The position numbers and the translations under genes are program-made. Positions 10,905 through 20,760 of a stretch of 64,000 nucleotides of DNA are shown here, piece after piece (position 1 is the stretch's first letter; every line of letters starts with the position of its first letter). This DNA comes from Deinococcus deserti VCD115 (GTDB lineage: Bacteria > Deinococcota > Deinococci > Deinococcales > Deinococcaceae): positions 1,404,001 through 1,468,000 of the forward strand of contig NC_012526.1 in NCBI RefSeq assembly GCF_000020685.1, in the 5' to 3' direction. The notes under the pieces are model-generated. The model had not been told where the DNA came from. It worked only from the letters and a program-made list of their open reading frames with translations, and ran no database searches.

Positions 10905-11755
10905 TTACCCGTGAAAGGGCCGCACAAGCACACCGAAGGTCCCGGGCCCGACGTGGGCACCGATCACCGGTCCAAGCAGCAGAGCGCGTCCCTGTTTGAT
11001 ATTCAGTCCGCTGCGGCCGACGGCACCATGAAGTTCGGTGATGCGGTCTGCGTCACGGCCGGCGTGAACGATGGTGACGGTCACTGGCTTATTCCCGAAA
11101 CGCTGTACAGCGCTGGAGAGCATGTCCGGCAGGACCTGGGGAGCCTTGAGGCGCTTGATCACACTCAGCTTGCCCTGGTCAAAGTGCAGGACCGGGCGCA
11201 GATTGAGCATGTTGCCAACCACCTGTTGCCCCCGGCTGATCCGGCCGCTGCAGCGCAGGTACTCCAGCGACGCCACGCTGAAATTCGTGGACATCTCAGC
11301 GCGGGTGGCATGCACCTGCTGTTCGGCCTGCGCCATGGTCTGTCCGGCATCCAACGCTGCGCGGGCGACAAGAGCGACCTCAGCCAGGGGGGCAGTGGTC
11401 AGCTTGCTGTCTACGACCCTTACACGTGCCGGATCGGGCAGACGCTGAGCCGCTTCTCTGGCCCGCCGCACTGTTTCTGACAGCTCACCCGAGATGTGCA
11501 CGCTGAACACTGCCTCATGCGTCTGGAGCAGGCGGCGGTAGTGCTATTCGAAAAAGTCAGCAGTGGGCGGCTCGGTCGTGGACTGCCCACCAGAGCGCAG
11601 ATGACCATACACCGCGTCCGGATCGATCTCCTGCCAGTCCAGGAAGGCGCGTCCGTTGATCTGAACTGTCCGGAGAATCACTTCGATGTTGTATGCCCGC
11701 GCCGCGCCGCCTCTGGAGAAAAATCGCTGGTGGAATCGGTCAGAACGGCAATCAT
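10905..11755 (-). pseudogene. Broken DegV-family fatty-acid-binding protein gene
   Basis: The intact part (201 aa downstream of 11510) has DegV features: SVHISGELSETV, VDSKLTTAPL, FSVASLEYLRCSGRIS, HVGPGTFGVLV. The missing N-terminus can be read upstream in pieces: MIAVLTDSTSDFSPEAAR from an ATG at 11755, then, after a one-base frame change between about 11700 and 11735, a segment with EVILRTVQINGRAFLDW, which meets an in-frame TAG at 11546-11544 (...ADFFE stop HYRRLL...). The original start is supported by TAGGTT 6 nt upstream. Two lesions suggest a true pseudogene; an intact paralogue is at 54912-55757. A shortened product starting at the GTG at 11510 would lack part of the lipid-binding fold. 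Confidence 0.8.
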
Positions 11756-11870
11756 GGACTTAACCTAGGCTCGGTGTACACACTGCGCAATGAGGTTCCT
11801 TACGCCCTGGGGGGGATATAACGCCCCCTGGACGGCTGGGCTTGACAGGCCGATGACCCGCGTAGGGTTC

Positions 11871-11876
11871 TATACT
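11871..11876 (+). promoter_or_regulatory. -10 element of bshA (leaderless)
   Basis: TATACT ends 8 nt before the bshA ATG. A TTGACA at 11842-11847 lies 23 bp upstream of it, too far for a normal -35 element. Confidence 0.6.
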
Positions 11877-11884
11877 TCACAACC

Positions 11885-13036
11885 ATGACGCCTGGATTTC
11901 CCCTTCAAAACGGCCTGAAAATCGCAGTGCTGTGTCACGCCAGCGCCGGGGGATCCGGGGTGGTTGCTACCGAGCTCGGGCTGATGGTCGCCCGTGCCGG
12001 GCACGAAGTCCATTTCGTGGGCTCCGCGCAACCTTTCCGGCTGGCTGGTGCCGGAGGTATGAGCGGTCCGTATTTCCATCAGGTGGGCGGCTTCGCTTAC
12101 GCGCTGTTCGACCAGCCCTACCCGGAACTGGCGGCCGCCAACACCCTGACTGAAGTCATTCTTGAACACGGCGTGGAGCTCTCGCACGCTCACTACGCCA
12201 TCCCACATGCCAGTGCAGCGCTGCATGCCCGCAGCGTCAGTGGCCGAACCCGGGTCATCACCACGCTGCACGGCACCGATGTCACCCTGGTGGGCGCTGA
12301 GCCGGCCTTCCGGCACACCACGCGCTACGCCATCGAACGCTCAGACCATGTGACGGCGGTCTCGAATTTTCTGGCTCACCAGACCCGTGAAGTCTTCGGA
12401 ACCGAACGGGAAATCGAGGTTATTCATAACTTCGTGGACAGTACCCGCTTTGTGCGGATCACTGACCCGGCGGTACGCGCCCGCTTCGCCCACCCCGACG
12501 AAGCTCTGCTGGTGCATGTCAGTAACTTCAGGGCCGTGAAACGTCCGGAGGACGTGGTGAGGGTGTTCGCACGGGTGGCCAGTGAAATTCCGGCGCGGCT
12601 CCTGATGATCGGCGACGGCCCGGAGCGGCCGCGGGCCTTCGAGCTGGCGCAGCAGCTGGGAGTCATCGGCAGGACTCACTTCCTGGGCTCGTTCCCGGAC
12701 GTGCAGACCATTCTGGGCATCAGTGACCTGTTTGTGCTGCCCAGCAGCAACGAAAGTTTCGGACTCGCAGCCCTGGAGGCCATGAGCTGCGAGGTTCCCG
12801 TGGTGGCCGCCCGCGCCGGGGGCATCCCCGAAGTGGTTCAGGACGGTATTACCGGATTTCTCTCTCCAGTCGGAGATGTCGATCACATGGCCGACCAGGC
12901 CCTGCGCGTTCTGCGGGACCGTGAGGTCTACACCCGTATGGGACAGGCTGCACGGGCGGCGGCAGTCCAACTGTTTCACCCGGATCTGATTGTGCCGCAG
13001 TATCTGAAGGCCTACGAACGCACGATCGCTGGATAA
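11885..13036 (+). CDS. bshA: N-acetyl-alpha-D-glucosaminyl L-malate synthase (bacillithiol)
   Basis: 383 aa GT4 glycosyltransferase that joins GlcNAc from UDP-GlcNAc to L-malate, the first step of bacillithiol synthesis in the cytoplasm. It matches BshA rather than generic GT4 enzymes through [11 protein letters not shown] near the N-terminus, [10 protein letters not shown], the [10 protein letters not shown] and [12 protein letters not shown] blocks, [13 protein letters not shown], and the GT4 donor motif [11 protein letters not shown]. Transcription is probably leaderless. A PIG-L deacetylase that could carry out the next step lies at 25304. The copy-2 repeat follows its stop by 45 nt. Confidence 0.92.
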   Translation: MTPGFPLQNGLKIAVLCHASAGGSGVVATELGLMVARAGHEVHFVGSAQPFRLAGAGGMSGPYFHQVGGFAYALFDQPYPELAAANTLTEVILEHGVELSHAHYAIPHASAALHARSVSGRTRVITTLHGTDVTLVGAEPAFRHTTRYAIERSDHVTAVSNFLAHQTREVFGTEREIEVIHNFVDSTRFVRITDPAVRARFAHPDEALLVHVSNFRAVKRPEDVVRVFARVASEIPARLLMIGDGPERPRAFELAQQLGVIGRTHFLGSFPDVQTILGISDLFVLPSSNESFGLAALEAMSCEVPVVAARAGGIPEVVQDGITGFLSPVGDVDHMADQALRVLRDREVYTRMGQAARAAAVQLFHPDLIVPQYLKAYERTIAG

Positions 13037-13081
13037 CGCCGACAAGGGGTGGTCCCTTTCCGACGAAACTTGACTTGTCCA

Positions 13082-13123
13082 TTAGTGAATATTTTCACGA
13101 TAAGCTAAGATCGTGAGAATTTT
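13082..13123 (+). repeat. 42-bp palindromic intergenic repeat, copy 2
   Basis: Same layout as copies 1 and 3: TTAGTGAATATTTTCACGAT, spacer AAGCTAAG, ATCGTGAGA, then ATTTT. The main inverted repeat TTTCACGAT/ATCGTGAGA has one mismatch. It sits between the convergent genes bshA and the exported protein at 13188. Confidence 0.75.
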
Positions 13124-13146
13124 ATTCCCACAAAGTTGGTGATGAC

Positions 13147-13171
13147 AAAAAAAGAGCCAATGAAGGCCCTC
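13147..13171 (-). terminator. Terminator of the exported-protein gene
   Basis: On the minus strand GAGGGCC and GGCTC pair around TTCATT and are followed by seven T residues, 17 nt past the stop at 13188. Confidence 0.7.
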
Positions 13172-13187
13172 GTTCGCCATCTCTTCG

Positions 13188-13757
13188 TCAACGGTTCAAC
13201 CGGACAGACACCGCTGTGTCGGCCGCGAACGGTTTCAGGCTGACAGCGCGCCCGACATCCACAAGAAAGGCATTCCATCCTCGCTTGAGCGCTGCCACAT
13301 ATCCCTTGTTGGCCTTGACAGTGACGTCACCGTTCACCCAGACGATGAACAGTGTCGAGCGGCCCACCTGTGCCGCCACTTCGTTGAGGGCTTCTGCCTC
13401 GTCGCGTCGCCCGTTGTTGTTCTGGTCCCGGTAGGTAAAAAAACGCAGTTCTGCTGCCTGCACCTGTCCGCTGACCGCAACCGGATCAATGACTCCCGGC
13501 CAGGACACGTTCTGGGGGGTAAGCGCCACCTGGGCGCGGGCGGTGGGAGCAGTGATAGGAATTTCCAGGCTGAACCGGTTGCTCTGCACTGGAACACCGA
13601 CTATTTCCTGCACAGGCTGCCCGAAAGGCGTTACCACCCAGCCGCTGACGCGGGTATCAGGAGTGACCGTTCCGTCCACCGTGCCGGTCACGACCAGGGC
13701 CGAAGCCTGCGTGGCCAGCAGGCCCAGAATCAGGGGAAGGACGTGACGTGTCTTCAT
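13188..13757 (-). CDS. Exported protein with a Ca-binding-like loop, function unknown
   Basis: 189 aa with a clear signal peptide ([20 protein letters not shown]). The mature protein is beta-rich, starting [11 protein letters not shown] and [13 protein letters not shown], which recalls a carboxypeptidase-regulatory / Ig-like surface domain. Around residue 115 it has [13 protein letters not shown], close to the dockerin/EF-hand-like calcium loop D-x-N-x-N-G-x-x-D-x-x-E. I do not recognise a family. TACACT ends 6 nt before the ATG, so the mRNA is probably leaderless and the start is well placed. Monocistronic between copy 2 of the repeat and sucD. Confidence 0.7.
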   Translation of the reverse strand: MKTRHVLPLILGLLATQASALVVTGTVDGTVTPDTRVSGWVVTPFGQPVQEIVGVPVQSNRFSLEIPITAPTARAQVALTPQNVSWPGVIDPVAVSGQVQAAELRFFTYRDQNNNGRRDEAEALNEVAAQVGRSTLFIVWVNGDVTVKANKGYVAALKRGWNAFLVDVGRAVSLKPFAADTAVSVRLNR

Positions 13758-13827
13758 ACCTCAAGTGTACGGGTCTGGCTGACGGCGATGTGACTCCACA
13801 TGACACTTATCTGAAGGCCACAAGGAA

Positions 13828-13852
13828 GGGCCGGATCACCTGGACCCGGCCC
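13828..13852 (-). terminator. Hairpin terminator after sucD
   Basis: GGGCCGG (13828-13834) and CCGGCCC (13846-13852) form a 7-bp stem; on the minus strand TTCCTTG follows. It lies 18 nt past the sucD stop. Confidence 0.65.
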
Positions 13853-13869
13853 CCCTTCTGTGAAGGTAC

Positions 13870-14775
13870 TTACTTGTTCAGCGCCTGCTTCACGAGATCG
13901 ATGATCTCAGGCATCGTGTCAGCCACCGGCACATTCGCGGCCGCGAAGGCAGCGAGCTTGCTTTCAGGGGTCCCGACGTCACCCATGATGATGGCGCCAG
14001 CATGGCCCATGCGCTTGCCCTTAGGTGCGCTCCGGCCGCTGATGAATGCCACAACGGGCTTTTTCATGTTCTCAGCAATGTACGCCGCAGCCGCTTCCTC
14101 GTCCGCGCCGCCGATCTCGCCGATCACGATCACGGCGTCAGTGTCGGGGTCAGCCTCGAACAGTGGCAGGACGTCGGCAAACGTCGTACCGATCACAGGG
14201 TCCCCACCGATGCCCACGGTGGTGCTGGTGCCCAGGCCGGCGTCATTGAGCAGCTTGGCAGCCTCGTAGGTAAGGGTGCCGGAGCGGCTGATCAGGCCGA
14301 TACGGCCGGGGTTGGTGTAGATCTTGTTGGGCATGATGCCCACCTTGGCTTCGCCGTTGGTCACCAGACCGGGGCAGTTCCCGCCGATCAGACGGATACC
14401 CTGACCGCCCTGAGCGCGGTTCTGGGCATCAAGCTGGTTAACTTCCTGAACGGCGCGCATCATGTCCACGGTAGGCACGCCTTCCGTGATCAGCACGATC
14501 AGGGGCATGCCGGCGTGAGCTGCTTCCAGGACGGCGTCAGCGGCGCCAGCTGGCGGCACGAAGATGATCGAGACGTTGGCGCCGTGCTTCTCTTTGGCTT
14601 CAGCCACCGAGTTATACACGGGCCAGCCTTCGAAGTCGGTGCCGCCCTTGCCAGGGGTGACGCCGGCCACAACCTGCGTACCGAATTCCTTCATGGCGCG
14701 GCTGTGGCTAGCACCTTCGCGGCCGGTCATGCCCTGCACAATGACCTTGCTGTTCTTGTCAACGAGAATGCCCAT
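13870..14775 (-). CDS. sucD: Succinyl-CoA synthetase (ADP-forming) alpha subunit
   Basis: 301 aa. With SucC it interconverts succinyl-CoA and succinate plus ATP in the TCA cycle. Visible: the CoA-binding Rossmann start [40 protein letters not shown], and the active-site phosphohistidine in [10 protein letters not shown] near residue 250. The start ATG overlaps the TAA of sucC (TAATG), so the subunits are translationally coupled in the usual sucC-sucD order. Confidence 0.97.
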   Translation of the reverse strand: MGILVDKNSKVIVQGMTGREGASHSRAMKEFGTQVVAGVTPGKGGTDFEGWPVYNSVAEAKEKHGANVSIIFVPPAGAADAVLEAAHAGMPLIVLITEGVPTVDMMRAVQEVNQLDAQNRAQGGQGIRLIGGNCPGLVTNGEAKVGIMPNKIYTNPGRIGLISRSGTLTYEAAKLLNDAGLGTSTTVGIGGDPVIGTTFADVLPLFEADPDTDAVIVIGEIGGADEEAAAAYIAENMKKPVVAFISGRSAPKGKRMGHAGAIIMGDVGTPESKLAAFAAANVPVADTMPEIIDLVKQALNK

Positions 14776-15932
14776 TATTTGGCCTCCGCAGCGTTTGCTT
14801 CCTTGGCAGCTTCATCGGCCGCTTCAAACATGGTGGGGTACATCTGGATCAGGGGGCTGTTGACTTCAGCCAGCAGCGCCTTGGCTTCGTCCTCGGCCGT
14901 GCCGGCGATGCGCATGCGCACAGGCTTGGTCAGGATCCCGTCTTTCAGGGCCTGGATAACGCCTTTGGCAACCTCGTCGGCGCGGGTGATGCCGCCGAAG
15001 ATGTTGATAAAGATGGCCTTGACATCACTGTCCTTGCTGACCAGCTTCACGGCGTTATACACGACTTCGGCTTTGGCGCCGCCGCCAATGTCCAGGAAGT
15101 TGGCCGGCTTGGCGCCAGCGCGGTTGACCACGTCCAGCGAGGTCATCACGATGCCTGCGCCGTTCCCCAGTACGCCGACGTTGCCATCAAGCTTCACGTA
15201 GGCGAAGCCGTACTTGCTGGCCTCGATTTCCAGGGGGTGCTCGGCTTCCAGTTCGCGCCAGTCAGCCAGGTCCTGGTGACGGTACATGGCGTTGTCGTCG
15301 ATCTCGAACTTGGTGTCCAAGGCCAGCGGTACGCCGTCAGGGCCCACGAACAGTGGGTTGATCTCGACCAGCACGGCGTCACGCTTCAGCGCGGCCTCAC
15401 TCATCTTGACCATCATGTCGGCAATTTTGTTCAGGTTGCCCTTGAAGCCGGCCCTGATGGCCACCTCGCGCGCCTCGTAGGGGCGCAGGCCGGTCACCGG
15501 GTCCACGCGGTGCTTGATGATCTTCTCGGGAGTTGCGGCGGCAACTTCCTCGATTTCCATGCCACCCTCGGCGGAGGCCATCAGGGTGAAGCTCTGCACG
15601 TTGCGGTCAACGATCATACCGACGTAGTACTCGGTACCTGCGTCGATGTCCACGGCCTTGGTAACAAGCACCTTGTTGACGGTCAGACCCTTGATGTCCA
15701 TGCCCAGAATCTTTTCGCCGTTCTCGAAGGCCTTGTCCTCGGTGGGGCTGAACTTCACGCCACCGGCCTTACCGCGGCCGCCCACGTGCACCTGGGCCTT
15801 GACGACCACCGGCTGACCGTACTCGCGGGCGATCTGACGCACCTCGTCGGGGGTGCGGGCGACCTTGCCGTCCTGAACGTTGACGCCGAACTGGCGCAGA
15901 ATTTCCTTGCCCTGATACTCGTGAAGTTTCAC
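14775..15932 (-). CDS. sucC: Succinyl-CoA synthetase (ADP-forming) beta subunit
   Basis: 385 aa from the GTG at 15932 ([15 protein letters not shown]), which has GAGGAGG 8 nt upstream; a longer frame to 16022 has no such support. ATP-grasp motifs are present ([18 protein letters not shown]), as are the ligase-CoA segment [14 protein letters not shown] and LDIGGGA. It forms the nucleotide-binding half of the TCA-cycle enzyme. One of the minority of genes here with a true leader and a strong ribosome site. Confidence 0.97.
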   Translation of the reverse strand: MKLHEYQGKEILRQFGVNVQDGKVARTPDEVRQIAREYGQPVVVKAQVHVGGRGKAGGVKFSPTEDKAFENGEKILGMDIKGLTVNKVLVTKAVDIDAGTEYYVGMIVDRNVQSFTLMASAEGGMEIEEVAAATPEKIIKHRVDPVTGLRPYEAREVAIRAGFKGNLNKIADMMVKMSEAALKRDAVLVEINPLFVGPDGVPLALDTKFEIDDNAMYRHQDLADWRELEAEHPLEIEASKYGFAYVKLDGNVGVLGNGAGIVMTSLDVVNRAGAKPANFLDIGGGAKAEVVYNAVKLVSKDSDVKAIFINIFGGITRADEVAKGVIQALKDGILTKPVRMRIAGTAEDEAKALLAEVNSPLIQMYPTMFEAADEAAKEANAAEAK

Positions 15933-16006
15933 GGTTCCTGCCTCCTCAATGATGGGGGTGGTTGGCCACTGTTCCCGGGCCAGCTCTACTTTTGTCCCGA
16001 TCACGG

Positions 16007-16012
16007 AGTATA
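16007..16012 (-). promoter_or_regulatory. -10 element of sucCD
   Basis: TATACT on the minus strand, 74 nt before the sucC GTG, giving a leadered transcript. The region is shared with the divergent peptidase gene at 16116. Confidence 0.55.
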
Positions 16013-16115
16013 AGCCTCGCACTGCCGGCGCCCCTCAATGTCCCTCTCCTGGGGACAGACTGACAACAGCGGGACCCTGGAAGGCCGACGGCGGCGCCGT
16101 GTTACCGTGCAGCAC

Positions 16116-17165
16116 ATGAGCCAACTCGAAAAGTTGCGCCAGGCCATGGGCCCGGCGGGAGTAGACGCCGTGTGGATCAGTGATCCGGCCAACGTGCGTG
16201 CGCTGAGCGGATTTTCCAGCCCCAAGGACGCCAAGGTTCTGGTCACAGCCGGCAGCGTGACGTTGTACACGGACGCCCGCTATACCGTTCAGGCCCAGGA
16301 GGAATCGCCCCTCCCGGCCTTTATTGCGCGGCCGCCGGAAACCTATCAGCATGCTGCCCAGAGTCTCAGTGGACTCCGGGTGGGCTTTGAAGCTGAGCAT
16401 CTGACGGTGGCGATGCTGGACGATCTGCGTGAGCACTGGCCGGATGCGCAGCTTGTTCCGCTGCGGGAGCTGGGCCGGGGCTTACGCATGGTGAAAACTC
16501 AAGACGAGATCGAGGCGATCCGGGCTGCGCAGGCGCTGGCTGACCGGGTATATGCCGAGGTGCGTCCCAGCATCAGTGCGGGGGTCCGTGAACGCGACGT
16601 TGCCCTTGATATCGAAATGCGCTTGCGCCGAGCAGGCGCAGAAAGTGCCTTCGACATCATCGTGGCCAGCGGTCCACGCGGCGCCATGCCGCACGGGGTG
16701 GCCTCCGACCGCGTGATTGAAGATGGTGAGCTGGTCACCATCGATATGGGCGCCCGGCTGGGGGGGTACCACAGTGACATGACGCGCACGGTTGCGGTCG
16801 GTACTCCCAGCGATGAGATGCTCCGCGTCTACCGCGCGGTCCTGGAGGCCGAGGAAGCAGCAGTTGCGGCAGTAGGGCCGGGGGTTCGGGCTGCGGATCT
16901 CGATACCCTGGCGCGCGACATCCTGACCCGGCATGGTCTGGGCGAAGCGTTTGCCCACTCGTTGGGCCACGGAATTGGACTCGAGGTTCACGAAGGTCCC
17001 AGCCTGCGAGGTGTCAGCACAGATGTTCTCGAGGCCGGCATGCTCGTGACCATCGAACCTGGAGCGTACCTGCCTGGAATCGGTGGAGTGCGCATTGAGG
17101 ACCTGCTCCTGGTGACCGAAAACGGCCACGAGGTTCTGAGCCGCGCTGAGAAGGACCGGCTGTGA
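16116..17165 (+). CDS. M24-family aminopeptidase (Xaa-Pro peptidase)
   Basis: 349 aa from the ATG at 16116 (MSQLEKLRQ), 7 nt after TACCGT, so probably leaderless; the longer frame to 16038 lacks support. A creatinase-type N-terminal domain (about 1-125) precedes a pita-bread catalytic domain with all five metal ligands: Asp in [11 protein letters not shown], Asp in [11 protein letters not shown], His in [12 protein letters not shown], Glu in [10 protein letters not shown] and Glu in [10 protein letters not shown]. It cleaves Xaa-Pro N-terminal bonds in peptide turnover. It overlaps the next gene by 4 bp. Confidence 0.92.
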   Translation: MSQLEKLRQAMGPAGVDAVWISDPANVRALSGFSSPKDAKVLVTAGSVTLYTDARYTVQAQEESPLPAFIARPPETYQHAAQSLSGLRVGFEAEHLTVAMLDDLREHWPDAQLVPLRELGRGLRMVKTQDEIEAIRAAQALADRVYAEVRPSISAGVRERDVALDIEMRLRRAGAESAFDIIVASGPRGAMPHGVASDRVIEDGELVTIDMGARLGGYHSDMTRTVAVGTPSDEMLRVYRAVLEAEEAAVAAVGPGVRAADLDTLARDILTRHGLGEAFAHSLGHGIGLEVHEGPSLRGVSTDVLEAGMLVTIEPGAYLPGIGGVRIEDLLLVTENGHEVLSRAEKDRL

Positions 17166-17674
17166 AAAGGGCGCTGCTGCTTTTCACACTGCTTTTGGGC
17201 AGTGCACACGCTGAGCAGGTGTACCGGGTCAAGGCCGGTGACACGCTGTGGTCGGTGGCCCAGGCTCACGGAACGACTGTTCAGGCAGTTCTGGCCCACA
17301 ACGGCAGGGACAGCGCGGCCATTCAGGTTGGAGAGGCCATCCGGCTCCCGGGAACACCCGTGACCTCCCCCGCCCAGATCCCTGCGACCCCTGTCACCAC
17401 GGCTGTGTTTCAGCGTGGCCAGGCAGCCTATTACAGTGGACGCCGCGACCGCAGCACGGTAATGACAGCAGCACACCTGACCCTGCCGTTCGGTACCTGG
17501 GTGCGGGTGACCCATGCCCGGACAGGCCGCAGCGTGGCGGTCATGATCAATGACCGAGGGCCTTTTGGCAATCGTTCCAGAGTGATTGACCTGTCGACCA
17601 GTGCGGCCCGGGTCCTCGGCATGCTGAGTGAAGGGGTCGCACCTGTGACCCTGACGGTGATGTCACGGCCCTAA
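17162..17674 (+). CDS. LysM plus RlpA-like double-psi beta-barrel exported protein
   Basis: 170 aa. Signal peptide [17 protein letters not shown], one LysM module ([19 protein letters not shown]... to IRLPGTP, residues about 20-65), then an RlpA-like barrel: [29 protein letters not shown], and [19 protein letters not shown] containing the catalytic-type Asp. RlpA proteins cleave naked glycan strands or bind the septal wall. The GTG start overlaps the TGA of the peptidase gene (GTGA). Localisation would be outside the inner membrane. Confidence 0.88.
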   Translation: MKRALLLFTLLLGSAHAEQVYRVKAGDTLWSVAQAHGTTVQAVLAHNGRDSAAIQVGEAIRLPGTPVTSPAQIPATPVTTAVFQRGQAAYYSGRRDRSTVMTAAHLTLPFGTWVRVTHARTGRSVAVMINDRGPFGNRSRVIDLSTSAARVLGMLSEGVAPVTLTVMSRP

Positions 17675-17717
17675 GGAACTCATATCTGACCTCGCCGGAT
17701 GTGGGAGGGGGGCGGAT

Positions 17718-17725
17718 GTTAGAAT
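17718..17725 (+). promoter_or_regulatory. Extended -10 promoter of the YbjN gene
   Basis: TGTTAGAAT region: TAGAAT at 17720-17725 preceded by TGT, an extended -10. The leader to the start codon is about 60 nt and ends in GAGGAGG. Confidence 0.55.
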
Positions 17726-17789
17726 CGGTCGGGTTTCAACCACAGATCAAACCGCTGTTGAGGTTCACCCACCGAGGAGGATGGTTTTA

Positions 17790-18254
17790 ATGACGATGGA
17801 AACGGCACTGCTGACGCTGGATACGCTCGCGAAGTACCTCAAGGAAAAAGAAGTGCAGCTGGACATGGAAGAGAACAACGGCCAGCGCTTCATCCGCATG
17901 GGCTGGCGTTTCGAGATGGGCGACGCGGCCGTACTGGTCAGCGTGAATGACGGCCCGAACAACACCAGCCGCCTGGAAATCACCTGCGTGACCCAGAAGC
18001 AGTACGCTGACCGCCGTGTGGAAGTTGTAAACATGCTCAACGACCGCAACCGCGAGCGCGCCTTTGCCCGCAGCATTGACGCCGATGGCAACGTCTGGCT
18101 GGAATATGTCGGCTTCTACCCCACCCTGGCCGAAATGCCCCAGGAAACCTTCGACACCCTGTTCGGCGGCGTACTGATGCACTTCCAGGATGACTACGCA
18201 GCGCTTGAAGGCTTCGTGCCCCAGGGCATGCAGGTTCAGCAGCCTCAGGCCTGA
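17790..18254 (+). CDS. YbjN-domain protein
   Basis: 154 aa. The start is ATG 17790 (MTMETALL), 9 nt after GAGGAGG at 17774-17780; the upstream in-frame ATG at 17781 directly abuts that ribosome site and is unlikely. The body fits the YbjN / type-III-chaperone-like fold: [30 protein letters not shown], a conserved [18 protein letters not shown] strand pair, and a helix-rich C-terminus with [20 protein letters not shown]. No signal peptide. Biochemical role unknown; in other bacteria YbjN-type proteins act as chaperone-like regulators. Strong leader, promoter and terminator suggest good expression. Confidence 0.8.
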   Translation: MTMETALLTLDTLAKYLKEKEVQLDMEENNGQRFIRMGWRFEMGDAAVLVSVNDGPNNTSRLEITCVTQKQYADRRVEVVNMLNDRNRERAFARSIDADGNVWLEYVGFYPTLAEMPQETFDTLFGGVLMHFQDDYAALEGFVPQGMQVQQPQA

Positions 18255-18267
18255 GAATCGACAAATG

Positions 18268-18299
18268 GGCGGGGATTCTACCCCGCCTCTTCTTCCTTT
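18268..18299 (+). terminator. Terminator of the YbjN gene
   Basis: GGCGGGG and CCCCGCC arms around ATTCTA at 18268-18287, followed by the T-rich TCTTCTTCCTTTG. Confidence 0.8.
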
Positions 18300-18302
18300 G
18301 CT

Positions 18303-18344
18303 TAAGTGAATAGTTTCACGATATCTCAGATTCGTGAAAATTTT
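18303..18344 (+). repeat. 42-bp palindromic intergenic repeat, copy 3
   Basis: TAAGTGAATAGTTTCACGAT, then a spacer, TTCGTGAAA and ATTTT. Main arms are TTTCACGA/TCGTGAAA with a 10-nt loop. It begins right after the YbjN terminator, again between convergent genes and on the same strand as copies 1 and 2. Confidence 0.75.
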
Positions 18345-18388
18345 GCCTCTTGGGTGATTCAGCTTTCTAAGGCTATTTAGACCTGAGA

Positions 18389-18417
18389 AGGCCATGTCAG
18401 TGACTCTGACATGGCCT
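18389..18417. terminator. Bidirectional hairpin between convergent genes
   Basis: Perfect 12-bp arms AGGCCATGTCAG and CTGACATGGCCT around TGACT. No long T-run on either side, though CTCCTTCC follows on the plus strand. It probably ends the minus-strand gene at 18433. Confidence 0.6.
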
Positions 18418-18432
18418 CTCCTTCCTTGAAGT

Positions 18433-18693
18433 TCAGCTGCGCTGGGGAAAAGACAGGTGCCCCTCAAATTGCCAGAGGCTCAGCTTTCTGGGCTTCTTTT
18501 CGTAAAGCGTGCCAGTCATCGGCCCGTGCTGGGTAGTAACGGTGATATCGCACTTGCCACCGCCCTGGGCACAGCCTTTACTCAATGCATCGATATCGGT
18601 CGCCAGGGTCCCTTTGCCCTGATGCCCGGACTCTGCCAGGATGGTCAGGCGTTTGGTTGGTGCGACTTGATAGGTCCCCTGCAAAATAATCAT
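18433..18693 (-). CDS. Small protein of unknown function
   Basis: 86 aa: [20 protein letters not shown]..., with a GCAQGGGKC segment holding two Cys and several basic residues. No recognised domain and no signal peptide. It is probably real: TAAAGT ends exactly 6 nt before the ATG (the leaderless pattern used by many genes here), no competing frame looks coding, and a hairpin lies just downstream. The [17 protein letters not shown] region predicts beta strands. Confidence 0.55.
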   Translation of the reverse strand: MIILQGTYQVAPTKRLTILAESGHQGKGTLATDIDALSKGCAQGGGKCDITVTTQHGPMTGTLYEKKPRKLSLWQFEGHLSFPQRS

Positions 18694-18813
18694 TGCTGCA
18701 CTTTAGGCTTTTTTCCGATGGGCAACTGAAGCTTTCCACCTATCCACGTCCACGATGTTGATAGAACCCGGCCCGGACAACGCCTCCAGGCCTGCGTCCA
18801 GCAGGTCTTGTCG

Positions 18814-20631
18814 TCAGCTCTGCCGGGCAGCCAGAATTTGCTCCAGGCGGGCAACGTAGCCTTCCAGAGTGCGGAAAGTCGCCTGAACGGGCTCGGGGGT
18901 CAGCATGTCCACGCCTGCTTCCCTCAGGGCGTCTATAGGGTCCTGGCTTCCCCCGGACTTCAGGAACCGCAGGTACGTGGCCTGGGCCATAACCGGGTCA
19001 ACACTGAACTGCTCCAGCAGCTGATGAGCCGCGCTGATGCCGGTGGCGTACTGGTAGGCATAGAAGTTGGCGTACAGGTGCGTGGAGAACTGAGCCCACA
19101 GGATGCCGCTGCGCTGGCGGTCCATGGTCACACCGTCGCCGTACCCCTGAGCCAGCAGGTCGGCAGTCAGGGCAATCAAGTCCGGAGCGCTCAGCGACTG
19201 GCCCGCTTCGACCCGGCGGTAGGCTTCGAGTTCGAACGCTGCCAGGGTCGGCATGATGAAGAAGTAGCGGTGAAAGTTACTCAGCGCTTCCTCGATGATG
19301 GCGACCTCAAAGTCGGTATCACCACGCTCGCGGGCCTGCTTCAGGAGGTACTGGCGCACCATGGCCTGGTTGAAGTTGCTGGCCACCTCAGCGTGAAACA
19401 GGGTGTAACGCGGCACGGAGTGGGGGTGCTCACGCTGGGAGAGCAGCGAGTGCATAGAGTGGCCGATCTCATGCGCCAGCGTGCTGTAGCTGTTCATGGT
19501 GCCGTTCCAGGTCATGAAAATGTACGGCTTGACGCGGCCTCCGCCGTTGCTGTAGGCACCCTGCCGTTTGCCTTCGTTCTCGGCATAGTCCACCCACCGG
19601 TCCTCGGTCAGGCCGTGGCGCATGTCGCGAAGGTACTCTTCGCCCAGCGGGGCCATCCCTTCCGCAATCCAGTCCACCGCCTGCTGGTAGGAGACGCTGC
19701 GAGGAGGATTCAGAGCCGCCTTGACGTCATACTCCCGCAGTTCAGGAAGACCCAGCCACTCGCGGCGCACGCGCCAGTACCGGTGCCAGATGGGCGTATT
19801 GGCGCGGTAGGTGTCGAGCAGGGTCGTGACGACTGCCGCCGGAATGTTGTCCGGAGACAGGCTGGCTGTCACCACATCCGGGTAGTGCCGGGCACGGGCC
19901 AGGAACACGCTCTGCCGCACGTTTGTCGCGTACATGGCAGCCTGGGCGTGCTGCACGGCGAGGTGCGCGTCGGCGTAGTTTTCCCACGCCTCCTGGCGGA
20001 CCTGGCGGTCAGGGTGGCTGGTCAGACGGTCCACGTTGCCTTGCGTGACGGCCTCGCCGCCTGCAGTTCCAAAGCGCAGATCCATATTGGCCAGAGCCGG
20101 GTGAATGCTGCGCTCGCTGGCAAAGGGAGCCTGAACGGCGCCCAGCAGCTCTTCGACCTCGGCAGAGCGTACATGGGGCTTGAGGCGCAGAATGCGCTCC
20201 AGGCGGACCCGCTGGTCGGAGAACTGAGGAGTTTGCATCCAGCTGCGCAGCTTGTGCTCGTCAATGGCCAGAATCTCTGGGCGCGCAAAGGCAGACGCAG
20301 CCCCGTACTGGGCCATGATGCCGCTGGCACGGTCGCGGCGCGCGGCAGCCACCGCGTCACGGCCGTCTACACTGGCATTCATGCTGGCGTAGGACATGAA
20401 GCGTGAAAGACGCAGATCAAGCTCATCAGCCTGGACGAGGTAGGCGAGCAGGGCCTCCGGGCTGCTGCCCAACCTGCCGGCGTGCTCAGTCAGGGCGTTG
20501 ATGGCCCCGGGCAGCAGCTGCGCCTCAGCCTCCCAGGCCTCCGGGGTAGCGAACAGAGCCTCAATATCCCAGGTTTCCTCGCGGGGAACGTCAGCGCGTG
20601 GGGGCAACACCTTCACTTCAGTTGTATTCAC
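18814..20631 (-). CDS. pepF: Oligoendopeptidase F-like M3 metallopeptidase
   Basis: 605 aa cytoplasmic zinc peptidase that degrades oligopeptides. The M3 zinc site is complete: [11 protein letters not shown] (HExxH) with the downstream glutamate-containing [14 protein letters not shown]. The N-terminal [15 protein letters not shown] segment and C-terminal [17 protein letters not shown] are typical of PepF. The start is GTG 20631, 6 nt after TAGCCT (leaderless). Monocistronic. Confidence 0.93.
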   Translation of the reverse strand: MNTTEVKVLPPRADVPREETWDIEALFATPEAWEAEAQLLPGAINALTEHAGRLGSSPEALLAYLVQADELDLRLSRFMSYASMNASVDGRDAVAAARRDRASGIMAQYGAASAFARPEILAIDEHKLRSWMQTPQFSDQRVRLERILRLKPHVRSAEVEELLGAVQAPFASERSIHPALANMDLRFGTAGGEAVTQGNVDRLTSHPDRQVRQEAWENYADAHLAVQHAQAAMYATNVRQSVFLARARHYPDVVTASLSPDNIPAAVVTTLLDTYRANTPIWHRYWRVRREWLGLPELREYDVKAALNPPRSVSYQQAVDWIAEGMAPLGEEYLRDMRHGLTEDRWVDYAENEGKRQGAYSNGGGRVKPYIFMTWNGTMNSYSTLAHEIGHSMHSLLSQREHPHSVPRYTLFHAEVASNFNQAMVRQYLLKQARERGDTDFEVAIIEEALSNFHRYFFIMPTLAAFELEAYRRVEAGQSLSAPDLIALTADLLAQGYGDGVTMDRQRSGILWAQFSTHLYANFYAYQYATGISAAHQLLEQFSVDPVMAQATYLRFLKSGGSQDPIDALREAGVDMLTPEPVQATFRTLEGYVARLEQILAARQS

Positions 20632-20719
20632 CGGCCCAGGCTAGCACCACCTCAACAGGAACCGGACATCGCGCCGGTACCGCATCTGTATTGATCCATA
20701 GGCCAGGAAAAAGAGAAAA

Positions 20720-20743
20720 GGGCCCGTTCAGGGCCCCTTTTTT
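20720..20743. terminator. Terminator of trpBA
   Basis: GGGCCC at 20720-20725 and GGGCCC at 20731-20736 pair around GTTCA. The stem is flanked by A-rich sequence upstream and a T-run downstream, so it can work on both strands; on the minus strand TTTTCTCTTTTT follows. It lies 18 nt after the trpA stop. Confidence 0.85.
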
Positions 20744-20760
20744 GACAATGGAGCTGGCCC

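Noticed and set aside
11774..11781. GTGTACAC palindrome near the broken degV promoter, identical to the one upstream of aceB
   Set aside because: Single 8-bp site without the flanking repeats seen at aceB; could be chance, so not called an operator.
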